A stretch of 64,000 bases of DNA from Pseudomonas sp. (GTDB taxonomy: Bacteria > Pseudomonadota > Gammaproteobacteria > Pseudomonadales > Pseudomonadaceae), in the NCBI RefSeq assembly GCF_030690725.1, contig NZ_JAUYGD010000015.1:1-64000 (forward strand), given 5' to 3'. Positions 56,060 to 64,000 of the stretch are shown here, in pieces (positions within the stretch are counted from its first letter, which is position 1; every line of letters begins with the position of its first letter). Both the position numbers and the translations under genes were made by a program. Below the pieces are notes generated by a model. The model was not told the DNA's origin and made no database searches. It saw nothing but the letters and a program-made list of their open reading frames with translations.

Positions 56060-57991
56060 TTATTGCGGGCATTCGCTTATATGGCTATTACGCTCAGTTG
56101 CGACGATAGGCAGCGTTAATGTGACAGTTACCCCAGTCGTGGTGGAATGCCAGAGAACTTCAGCGCCTATTGAGGCAGCGCGGCGTTGTTGATTCTTAAG
56201 TCCTTTGCCGTTAAATAACACGGACTGTTCTGCGCTAAAACCCTGGCCGTTATCTATGATGATGACTCTGATATGAGTCGCATCAGAAGATGTGGTAATG
56301 CGAATTTCCGTAGCGTTGGTGTGCTTGATGATGTTGGAGAATGTCTCTTGTAGAATGCGCAAGATGTGTAATGCATTGCGCGGGTCAAGCCAGTCAAGCG
56401 CGGGCACGTTTTGAATATCCCAGCGCAAGCGTATGCCGGCACTTTCCAGGCGAGGTGTTAGGCGAAATCTTAATGTCGCCATCAGCAGTAACAGGTCGGC
56501 CTCTACCGGCTCCATGGAATCTATGGTCAGTTTCAGGTCTTCGATGCAGTTTTTCAGTACATCGGTCAGTGAAGACGCATCAAGGTGACCTTTCTCAGCC
56601 TCCAGTAATGCAATGATCAGTGAAGAACCCATGCCGTCGTGCATATCTTGCATAAGCCGCTGACGTTCATTACTGAGTGTTTGCCGATGTTCTATTACGC
56701 GTAGGCGTTGATGGCTGTTCTTTAACTCGTCCTCGCGCTCTTGTAGGCGGAAAGCCAAGCTGGCATTGGTGCTTTTGACGTTTTCATTAGCTTTGAGAAA
56801 ACGCCGAAAAATAATGCTCATGACAATCAGGAATGCGCCGATGTTGCTGTAAGGGCCGAGATAAATAGATTCGATACTTAAATAGTTGTTTTGCAGTAAC
56901 CAATCATGGCAGCCCAGCAACATACCTGCTATTGCCCAGCCGCTTAATAACAATCCATCATTGCAATTTTCCTGCTTTGATTTGTATGCGCCGAATCCTG
57001 CTACTAAAGATCCGGTGATGATCAAGGCGAAGTAAATCAGTGGCGACAGTGCATAGGCATTCAGTAGTCCGGAAAGCATTGGCAGAGTCAGCACTCCAGC
57101 TACAAATGTAACCAAGATGACTAGTGCGCTTAGCCAGCGGCTGGGGCGGTGGTGAAGGCTTTGCAGGAAGAAGTGAGTAACTAATACCATCCAGAATAGT
57201 GAGTTTATGGTTAGCCAACTGAACCAGGACTCCGCTATGGGTAGCTCACGCTCGCCGACGTAATAATGGAGTGTGCGAATAAACGAGGCGATTGAGATAA
57301 AGAAAAATAATAGGTAGGAGTGCTCGCTGCGTAATCGGCACCAAACAAAAAAAGAGAATAAGCCAACTGCTAGAAAAACCACGCTACTGGTATACGGCAG
57401 CTGGACCTGTAGCAAGTATCGAAGCCGGTAACGCCAGTTCAGGCTGCTGCTTTCTTGCACCCATATAGAGGAAATACCGCCACCCGAATCGCTCGGGCGT
57501 TGGATGCGCAAAAGGATAGTGCTGGGGCTGGGTGTGTTGGCTGTTGCATTTAACGGGATGCTTAGGGGGATATTCCAGCCATTCCAGTACACGCCACCGC
57601 TTGACATGTAAATCAGCTGGCCGTCGGCATAAATGGCAAGGTTGCCATCGGTTTTCCAGCGTGGAATGTAGAGTTGTTTTTGTGTTTCTGAGGCTGAAGC
57701 TGGTAGTTGCAGGCGATACCAGGTTTCTATTGTGGCTGTTCTTTTATGTTCATGCAGGGCAGAGGAAGGAATCAATTGCCGGGTCAGTGCGTGTGGAAGA
57801 TCAACAGTGGCCCAGTTATCAGGCAGCACTCGTTCATTAATTACTTGAGGTGGGGCGCTAAAATCTTGCGCGGGGATATTGAGTATGTGCGCGGTGGTAA
57901 TGTGTAAGGGCGATTCAGTCGCAGTGGCTGCAGGAATATATGCGGCTAGCAGTGCAGTTATGAGAAAGATTCCTGACCATTGCTTAGGCAC
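56060..57991 (-). CDS. 7TMR-DISM-like sensor histidine kinase (NarL-partner type, HisKA_3/HATPase)
   Basis: N-terminal periplasmic jelly-roll-like region, about 7 TM, coiled coil, RQRLMQDMHDGMGSSLIIALLEAEKG phosphoacceptor, ILQETFSNIIKHTNATEIRI ... IIDNGQGF. Confidence 0.88.
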   Translation of the reverse strand: MPKQWSGIFLITALLAAYIPAATATESPLHITTAHILNIPAQDFSAPPQVINERVLPDNWATVDLPHALTRQLIPSSALHEHKRTATIETWYRLQLPASASETQKQLYIPRWKTDGNLAIYADGQLIYMSSGGVYWNGWNIPLSIPLNATANTPSPSTILLRIQRPSDSGGGISSIWVQESSSLNWRYRLRYLLQVQLPYTSSVVFLAVGLFSFFVWCRLRSEHSYLLFFFISIASFIRTLHYYVGERELPIAESWFSWLTINSLFWMVLVTHFFLQSLHHRPSRWLSALVILVTFVAGVLTLPMLSGLLNAYALSPLIYFALIITGSLVAGFGAYKSKQENCNDGLLLSGWAIAGMLLGCHDWLLQNNYLSIESIYLGPYSNIGAFLIVMSIIFRRFLKANENVKSTNASLAFRLQEREDELKNSHQRLRVIEHRQTLSNERQRLMQDMHDGMGSSLIIALLEAEKGHLDASSLTDVLKNCIEDLKLTIDSMEPVEADLLLLMATLRFRLTPRLESAGIRLRWDIQNVPALDWLDPRNALHILRILQETFSNIIKHTNATEIRITTSSDATHIRVIIIDNGQGFSAEQSVLFNGKGLKNQQRRAASIGAEVLWHSTTTGVTVTLTLPIVATERNSHISECPQ

Positions 57992-58649
57992 CCAGTAATC
58001 CTTGGCTGCGCGCTTCGTAGATCGCTTCTGTTTTCGAGCTCACTTCAAGTTTCTTATAAATTCGTCGTACAAAGGTCAGAACAGTATGGCGTGATACGTT
58101 CATTAATCCGGCAATCTCATCCGAATTAAAGCCTTTGGTAATGTATTCCAGTACCTGCTGTTCTCGTGTCGAAAGTCGCGCACGGCTGGTGCTGGGTGAA
58201 GTCGCTGCCAAAGGCTGCGTTGTATCTTCTTGGCGAAAACGCATCAGTATCTGGCGGGCGATCAGGGGGCTGATCGGGCTGCCACCCTGGTGCAGGCTGC
58301 GAATTTCTGAGGCAATGCTGGCGGTACTGCTGTCTTTAAGCAGATAGCCCGTCGCGCCGGCCTCAAGCGACTGCATGACATGCATCTCATCGCCAAAAGC
58401 GGTGCTGACCATGATGTTGCACTCAGGCCATTTGCTATGGGCGGCACGAATGACATCGATCCCCGAACCGTCGGGCAGGCCGAGATCGACCAGCAGGACA
58501 TCCGCTGGCGCATGGTTGAGGATCTTTAAGCCCTCAGCGCGCGTGCTCAATACGGCCACCAGTTGCATATCTGGCGCTGTGGTGAAGGTATGCCGCAGTG
58601 CTTGCTGAAACGCTACATCGTCCTCAACCAGGATCACTCGAATCGGCAT
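57984..58649 (-). CDS. NarL/LuxR-family response regulator
   Basis: MPIRVILVEDDVAFQQALRHTFTTAPDMQLV; LLVDLGLPDGSG; LSTREQQVLEYITKGFNSDEIAGLMNVSRHTVLTFVRRIYKKL; 8-nt overlap with kinase gene. Confidence 0.9.
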   Translation of the reverse strand: MPIRVILVEDDVAFQQALRHTFTTAPDMQLVAVLSTRAEGLKILNHAPADVLLVDLGLPDGSGIDVIRAAHSKWPECNIMVSTAFGDEMHVMQSLEAGATGYLLKDSSTASIASEIRSLHQGGSPISPLIARQILMRFRQEDTTQPLAATSPSTSRARLSTREQQVLEYITKGFNSDEIAGLMNVSRHTVLTFVRRIYKKLEVSSKTEAIYEARSQGLLGA

Positions 58650-58927
58650 GCTGTCATTTTCGCTGCGCATCTTGATCCTGAATGAGACGAGTTTATTGCC
58701 GCGATAGTAGCGCAGCTAATTGGGCGGTATTGCCTTAACAGATTAAGGCGGCAGGTTTATCTGTAGCTATAAATGGGGACATACGGCTCGGGATACCTTC
58801 GCTTAGCATCGCTGTGACAAGAAGGGCGCTTGTGGCAAGCACGCCGAACATGACCGCCCCAGGCCAGCCAGTGGCCACGCCAGCATCCATACATCCCAAA
58901 CACTCGGCCTAGTTCAGAGGAAGCACC

Positions 58928-59185
58928 ATGTCCATTAAGTTGCGCGCTCGTCAGTTGGGCCAAGGCATGACCGAGTACATCATCATCGTGGCGCTGATCG
59001 CGATCTCGGCCATTGTGGTTTACAACCTGTTTGGCAGTACTGTGCGCGAGCAGGTCGGTGACATGGCTGCGGAGCTGGGTGGTGGCGAAGCCACGCAAGC
59101 GGCCGCTACAACGGGTGGCGAAGCGCAGACAGCCGCCGGCGCCAAACACAACCTGAGCAGTTTCAAGCAAGACGAACGCAAGTAA
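58928..59185 (+). CDS. Flp/type IVb-like pilin (85 aa)
   Basis: RARQLG|QGMTEYIIIVALIAISAIVVYNLFG: class-III prepilin G|xxxxEY signal followed by a hydrophobic segment. Confidence 0.82.
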   Translation: MSIKLRARQLGQGMTEYIIIVALIAISAIVVYNLFGSTVREQVGDMAAELGGGEATQAAATTGGEAQTAAGAKHNLSSFKQDERK

Positions 59186-59206
59186 TAAGCAGCAGATATC
59201 GCGGTT

Positions 59207-61180
59207 GTGAGCGCGCACCGGCAGTCGGGGCAGGCCATGGTCTTTGGCCTGTTCTTTCTCGGCATCGCGCTGATCGGCCTGATCCTGATGTACAACCACG
59301 GGGTATTGACCCGTGATCGTGTTCAGGTCGAGAACGCTGCCGATGCGGCGGCCTACTCGCAAGCCAAGCTGTTTGCCCGTCACCAGAATCTGATCGCCTA
59401 CACCAACCGCGCTATCGTCGCCAACGAGATGTCGGTCGGTCAGGTGGTGGCTTTGATGTCCTGGTCCAAGCGCTACGCCAATATCCCACGTTGGGTGAAC
59501 ACCTTTCCGCCGTACCAGATCCCCCTTGCACCAGCCCCTAAACCGACAATCGGTGATGTGCTGTCCACTATCACGCTGCCGTATCAGGTTCTTGGCAATG
59601 TCACGGGGGCCGCGGCCAAACCGCTGCTCGGCATCTACCCCGACGTGATCTCCAGCTTCAACCTGGTCATGGGCTTCTTTCAGAAGATCTTTGCCGTCGC
59701 CACGCTGGAGGCGCAGTTCACCGCCCCAATAAACATTGTGAACCGCCACGAGATGCCGGGAACCAACGACGACATGAAAGTTGTCACCCTCAGCCATCTG
59801 TTGCTGGCACAGAACTTCATCCTGACCTACTTCGCCAGCGATCTGAACCTGAGCAGCCTGGCCAGCCAGGCAAAAAGCGCCAGCACGGCCGCCGGTGGCA
59901 GTGCGGCCTCATCCGAAGACTTTGTCGCCGACTTTCTCGGCAGCCTTGCCCCCTCGACCATGCTGGTCAATACCGCACCGGAAAAGTACGACAGCAGCAA
60001 CGCCCAGAATGCCGATAACAGTGCCGCTCGGACGGCAGGCCGCCAGTACGCGGCAATCATGAACAGCAACCGCAATGACTGGCTGGATGCGCGCACCTTC
60101 GATGCGACCGTCAGTTTTAGCCCGCCGGAGCTGCCGATTTACCTCGGCTTTATCACGATAAGGTTGGGCTTAAACGTTGAGGTGGGCGTGTTCAACAATG
60201 GCGGCACGGCCTATGTCTATAACCCAAAGAGCACGGCCGCTGGCGGCAAAGGTATCCCGCATTACGGCTGGAGCTCTGTCGACTTCAGCTCCATCGGTTT
60301 CAAGGTGCAAGTGTTCCTGAAAATTGAAGTCTGTCTGCCTGTTTTCGGCTGCGCCGAGATACTCGACACCGACTTCCCAATCGATATGGGGTTGCCGCTG
60401 GGCGGCGGCACGCACCAGCTAGTGGCCAAGGCGGGCGATCAGTTTCTGATTGGTACGCAGTGGGGCAGCCCCACGCAAAACACGCCGCCCGGGAGCCCGC
60501 GCCCTTACGGTGAAGCCATGCAAACCGTGCATGCGACGACCTGGGGCTATGGCAACGCGCTGGGGGTCTTTGGTGCCAATCAGGCTGAGGACGTCAACAC
60601 CGGTTATGGCGGCGCGCCCTCATTCTTCAGCCTTGGCCGTGATTATCAGGGCCGCGGCACCAGCAACGAATTTACCGTGGCGGTGGCCAAGCCGCTGGGC
60701 AGCCTGCGCACCAGCGACAACCCTGCCAGCCTGGGACTGGACAGCGGCAAGTTTGCCCTCGATACCCAGGGAGTAAAAGACAACGCGCTGTCGTCGCTGT
60801 GGGGCGGGCCCGACAACATGATGACCATCGCTTCGGCGGAGTCCTATTTCGCCCCGCCGCCTGGCCGAGTGGAAAGCCCTAACCAGTTCAGCCCCTTCTG
60901 GGATGCCCGCCTGCGTGAGCCGAGCCGCGTGGTGCAGATGATTGCTGCCGGGCAGATCGACCTGATGGCCGTATTGGGCCTGGAAGCTGGCGCCAGCACA
61001 TCAGCCATTGTTGGCGCGGTGCTCGACCTGGGCCTGAAAAAGCTGATCGAGCCGGGCAAGGATCGGGTGGTCGACAAGCTGCCCTCTGTCATCAGAGGCC
61101 CGGTCAAGCCGGTACTCGACAAATTCGTTGATACGGTCACGGGCACCGCCAGCGGTGCTGTCTCCGGGCTGGTGAAATGA
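59207..61180 (+). CDS. TadG-related pilus assembly protein (657 aa)
   Basis: RQSG|QAMVFGLFFLGIALIGLILMYNHGVLTRDRVQVENAADAAAYSQAKLFARHQNLIAYTNRAIVANEM: Tad-like N-terminus plus large extracytoplasmic region. Confidence 0.72.
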   Translation: MSAHRQSGQAMVFGLFFLGIALIGLILMYNHGVLTRDRVQVENAADAAAYSQAKLFARHQNLIAYTNRAIVANEMSVGQVVALMSWSKRYANIPRWVNTFPPYQIPLAPAPKPTIGDVLSTITLPYQVLGNVTGAAAKPLLGIYPDVISSFNLVMGFFQKIFAVATLEAQFTAPINIVNRHEMPGTNDDMKVVTLSHLLLAQNFILTYFASDLNLSSLASQAKSASTAAGGSAASSEDFVADFLGSLAPSTMLVNTAPEKYDSSNAQNADNSAARTAGRQYAAIMNSNRNDWLDARTFDATVSFSPPELPIYLGFITIRLGLNVEVGVFNNGGTAYVYNPKSTAAGGKGIPHYGWSSVDFSSIGFKVQVFLKIEVCLPVFGCAEILDTDFPIDMGLPLGGGTHQLVAKAGDQFLIGTQWGSPTQNTPPGSPRPYGEAMQTVHATTWGYGNALGVFGANQAEDVNTGYGGAPSFFSLGRDYQGRGTSNEFTVAVAKPLGSLRTSDNPASLGLDSGKFALDTQGVKDNALSSLWGGPDNMMTIASAESYFAPPPGRVESPNQFSPFWDARLREPSRVVQMIAAGQIDLMAVLGLEAGASTSAIVGAVLDLGLKKLIEPGKDRVVDKLPSVIRGPVKPVLDKFVDTVTGTASGAVSGLVK

Positions 61181-62094
61181 GCATGGCCGCTTATGCATGC
61201 AGAGCCCGCATGCACGGCCAGGCCATGGCGGAATTTGTCGTGATGGTCGCGGGCGGCGTGCTGCTGTTGTTCGTGCTGGTGCCCGTGGTGGCCAAGCTGG
61301 CCGACATGGCCTACACCGCCCAGCAGGTGGCGCGTTATGTGGCCTGGGAACGCACCGTCTGGTTTGACACTGACAAAGCGCCGGGCGAGACCGACGACGG
61401 CGATACCGCGCAACGCGGCAACGAAGCGATATTGAAAACTGCGGAAAAACGCCTGATGTCGTATTCCGCGGCGGCTCAGCCCTTCACCGCCGCCGACATC
61501 GACGGCAGCCTAAATACCGCCAGCAACCACAGCCTGTGGCGCTGGACGCACGACGGCGGGGCCAAGCCGATGACGGCCACGGGTAGCATGCCGAGCAACT
61601 CCAGCCTGAGCGCAGAGGACACACCGTCCTATAGCTACGACGTGATCGGCATTTACAACGATGCTATGGGCGGCGTGATGAAAGTGCTGAGCTTTCTGAA
61701 AATCGCCAAGGATGACGACTTTCTGCAGGTGGCCCACGAGACCGAGAACCTCTACAACCCCAGCATCGTCATTCCCGTTTCTATGGCCGGTAGCCGGTTA
61801 GGCAGCAAGCCGCTGTTTGGCGGTGCGCTGGACAAGCAGCTGAATATTCGCGCCCAGTCCGCAGTGCTTGCCGACGGCTGGAACGCCCAGGGCGATCATC
61901 ATTTCAAAGAACGCGCCGACGATTTTGCCGTGGGCACCATGCTCAGTAACCCCCTGATCGAAACCATCATCTCGACCATCGGCATCTTTGAACCCTCGTT
62001 CAAGGATGTCGAGTTTGACTATGTCGGCATCGAGCCCATTCCGGATAAGCCGGCCAAATGCACCAACAGCACCGGGTTCTGTTACTTCGAATAG
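61177..62094 (+). CDS. TadE-like pilus assembly/minor pseudopilin protein
   Basis: RMHG|QAMAEFVVMVAGGVLLLFVLVPVVAKLADMAYTAQQVARYVAWERTVW; 4-nt overlap with upstream gene. Confidence 0.72.
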   Translation: MSMAAYACRARMHGQAMAEFVVMVAGGVLLLFVLVPVVAKLADMAYTAQQVARYVAWERTVWFDTDKAPGETDDGDTAQRGNEAILKTAEKRLMSYSAAAQPFTAADIDGSLNTASNHSLWRWTHDGGAKPMTATGSMPSNSSLSAEDTPSYSYDVIGIYNDAMGGVMKVLSFLKIAKDDDFLQVAHETENLYNPSIVIPVSMAGSRLGSKPLFGGALDKQLNIRAQSAVLADGWNAQGDHHFKERADDFAVGTMLSNPLIETIISTIGIFEPSFKDVEFDYVGIEPIPDKPAKCTNSTGFCYFE

Positions 62095-62097
62095 CCT

Positions 62098-62763
62098 ATG
62101 AAAATAATCCCGCTGCTCTTCCTCACCTCGTTACTGGCCGCCAATTCGGCGCGGGCCGACTGTGACTACGACGATTTCCCGCTGATGCCGGACATGTTGC
62201 TCGCCAGCATCGGCAGCAATATTCAGTGGAACCAGACGCCCATGGCCGGGCGCAGTTTTCGTGTGCCGGCCAACCTGGCGACCGTCAAAGACTTTTACAC
62301 CAAGGCCTGGGCCGACGGGGTCGATTTCTCGGCGTTCAACGGCTGGGAGCAGATCCTGCACATCAATCAACACTGCATGATGCTGATCCAGGTAAAGCGC
62401 CAGAACGACCGCTACAGCTACGGCCAGCTGCTTATCACCAACCCACCGGGCAAAGCTGTCGTGGCTCAAGTGCTGGGGGACGGGATGCCGGTGCCGCCAG
62501 GTGCCCAGGTGATCAGTGACATGCGCAGCGACGACGATATTCGCCAAGGCCGCATGGTGTTGCTGCTCAACGCAGAGGACATGCACACCACGGCCCGTTG
62601 GTACGAAACCGAGCTCAAGCAGCAAGGCTGGAGCCTGGAGCAGCGCAGCCAGCAGGCCAACGGCGTGGTGCTCAGCTATAGCCGCAAGCGTGAGCTGATG
62701 ACGGTCGGCCTGTTACGCCATCAGGACAAGACCCAGATCCTGGTCAACCGGATGGATCGCTGA
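62098..62763 (+). CDS. Secreted hypothetical protein of the pilus-like operon
   Basis: Signal peptide MKIIPLLFLTSLLAANSARA; two mature halves appear related; overlaps next gene by 1 nt. Confidence 0.7.
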   Translation: MKIIPLLFLTSLLAANSARADCDYDDFPLMPDMLLASIGSNIQWNQTPMAGRSFRVPANLATVKDFYTKAWADGVDFSAFNGWEQILHINQHCMMLIQVKRQNDRYSYGQLLITNPPGKAVVAQVLGDGMPVPPGAQVISDMRSDDDIRQGRMVLLLNAEDMHTTARWYETELKQQGWSLEQRSQQANGVVLSYSRKRELMTVGLLRHQDKTQILVNRMDR

Positions 62764-63791
62764 TGAAGGCCCAGCGCGGACAGTCCATGACCGAGTACCT
62801 GGTGGTGCTCGGCGTCACCGGCGCGGCACTGATGCTGGCGGGCAATGATGTCGAGCGCCTGTTCGATAACGTGCGCAGCAGCTACAAAACCTACTCCAGC
62901 GAGATGAACAAGGTTCAGCTGTACAACAACGAAGCCGTGCGCTTCCTCGACCCCAGCCCGGATGACGACTTCGATGACGGCCAACCTGAATCACCGCCAC
63001 CGAGCGATACGGAACAGCCCGCCAGCGACGCGCTCGCGGTACTCAACGAGGTATATGACGCTAATGGCATGTACGTCGGACGCGTAGTCAATGACCAACT
63101 GGTTGCGGCCAATGGCGATGTGATCGGCACGTACGCCCTCGATGCATCGGGCAACAGCATTCTGCTTGATGCCAATGGCCAGGTTCTCTATCCCGGCTTC
63201 AGCATTAGCCAGGTCTTCGTCGACAGCACTGGCAAGCCCCTGGTGCTGCAAGCCCTGGCCAACGCCAACGGTGAGGTGCTGGGTTTTGCCTATCTGGAAC
63301 GTAACAAGTACTACAACGCCGTCACCGGCAAGGCGCTGGTCAAACAACCCCAAGGGCTGACGCCCATCGCCACCCGTGACGTGCTGATGTACGCCCCTGA
63401 TGGCAAAACCTTCGTCGCCGCTTATGAAGCGGCGGGCCTGGTGTATGCCAAGAGCGATGCGCTGATCAGCAGCAGTGGCACATTCACCAGCCCCCGCAAA
63501 ATAACCGGCGAGCTGGTCAGTCTGTATCTCGCCCCGGAGACCGAGGCCGCCTGGAGCAAACATTCACTGTGCATCGTGCGCAGCTATGGCTGGGCCGCCG
63601 AGCAGGTCAGCCCCTTGCCGGCAGAAGGCGCAAGCGTGGCCATTGGCAGCAGTGTGTATGGCCAGTTCAACGCCCCCGAGGCTCAACTCAGTTACGTAGA
63701 CAGTACGGCGGATGCCTGCAAGGCACGCTTCTCCGTGCTGCAAACCAAGGTTCCGAATAGCGCAACGCAGTGGTCGCTGCGGCGCAACTGA
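62763..63791 (+). CDS. Pilin-signal protein with long repeat-rich C-terminus (342 aa), candidate minor pilin/tip adhesin
   Basis: QRG|QSMTEYLVVLGVTGAALMLAG then acidic/Pro linker and DANGMYVGRVVNDQLVAANGDVIGTYALDASGNSILLDANGQVLYPG repeats. Confidence 0.7.
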   Translation: MKAQRGQSMTEYLVVLGVTGAALMLAGNDVERLFDNVRSSYKTYSSEMNKVQLYNNEAVRFLDPSPDDDFDDGQPESPPPSDTEQPASDALAVLNEVYDANGMYVGRVVNDQLVAANGDVIGTYALDASGNSILLDANGQVLYPGFSISQVFVDSTGKPLVLQALANANGEVLGFAYLERNKYYNAVTGKALVKQPQGLTPIATRDVLMYAPDGKTFVAAYEAAGLVYAKSDALISSSGTFTSPRKITGELVSLYLAPETEAAWSKHSLCIVRSYGWAAEQVSPLPAEGASVAIGSSVYGQFNAPEAQLSYVDSTADACKARFSVLQTKVPNSATQWSLRRN

Positions 63792-63911
63792 TGGGCACGC
63801 GCCATCCAAGCCAGACACGCCAGAACAGCTGTAAAGCGTAGAAAACCATAAGAGAAATAGATCAACCATTGCGCACCTGCGCGGACAGCACTTTTTGCAC
63901 TGGGGAGCACC

Positions 63912-64000
63912 ATGTCATCTGTATCAGGAAAGAAACTGCTGATCATCGCGGTGGCGTGTGGCGTGCTCGCAGGGGCCATGGGCTGGCTGTACCTGAAATC
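63912..64000 (+). CDS. N-terminus of next operon gene, possibly CpaB/RcpC-like Flp pilus assembly protein (truncated)
   Basis: MSSVSGKKLLIIAVACGVLAGAMGWLYLK: single N-terminal TM; identity inferred from position and length of the visible signal only. Confidence 0.4.
   Translation, partial: MSSVSGKKLLIIAVACGVLAGAMGWLYLK

Noticed and set aside
58671-58927. Possible sigma-54 promoter (GTGGCAAGCACGCC) upstream of the pilin gene
   Set aside because: No GC element at the correct -12 spacing; does not fit TGGCAC-N5-TTGC.

Overview
This GC-rich window is a Pseudomonas-type chromosomal segment. Gene order and protein sequences point to the genus, not a species. It is mostly core genome: kdsA(partial)-eno-ftsB-ispD, glutathione-dependent formaldehyde detoxification genes, ispF-truD-surE-pcm-DUF368-nlpD-rpoS, the Gac/Rsm sRNA gene rsmZ, fdxA, mutS, cinA-like, recA-recX, a phosphoketolase-like gene, erdR-dgkA, finR/fpr, rhlG-like, a bra/liv ABC operon, rapA and alkB. 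I saw no tRNA, rRNA, CRISPR array, transposase or prophage. Less ordinary items are: (1) a 732-aa chromosomal tubulin/FtsZ-superfamily protein (42238..44436) with recognisable nucleotide-binding and T7-like motifs; (2) the start of a non-canonical Tad/Flp-type pilus locus (58928..64000, running off the window), in which four successive ORFs carry a G|Q-x-M class-III-like prepilin signal and one pilin-like signal is fused to a long beta-rich C-terminus, with a divergent NarL-type two-component system next to it; (3) an unlisted 38-aa CcoM-like ORF behind two Anr/FNR boxes; (4) a complete rsmZ gene with GacA box; (5) two large intergenic palindromic elements; (6) an HD-GYP protein with a large insertion and a CHASE2-cyclase/SH3/M48 protease operon. 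All calls come from reading the sequence and the supplied ORF translations. No database search was run.
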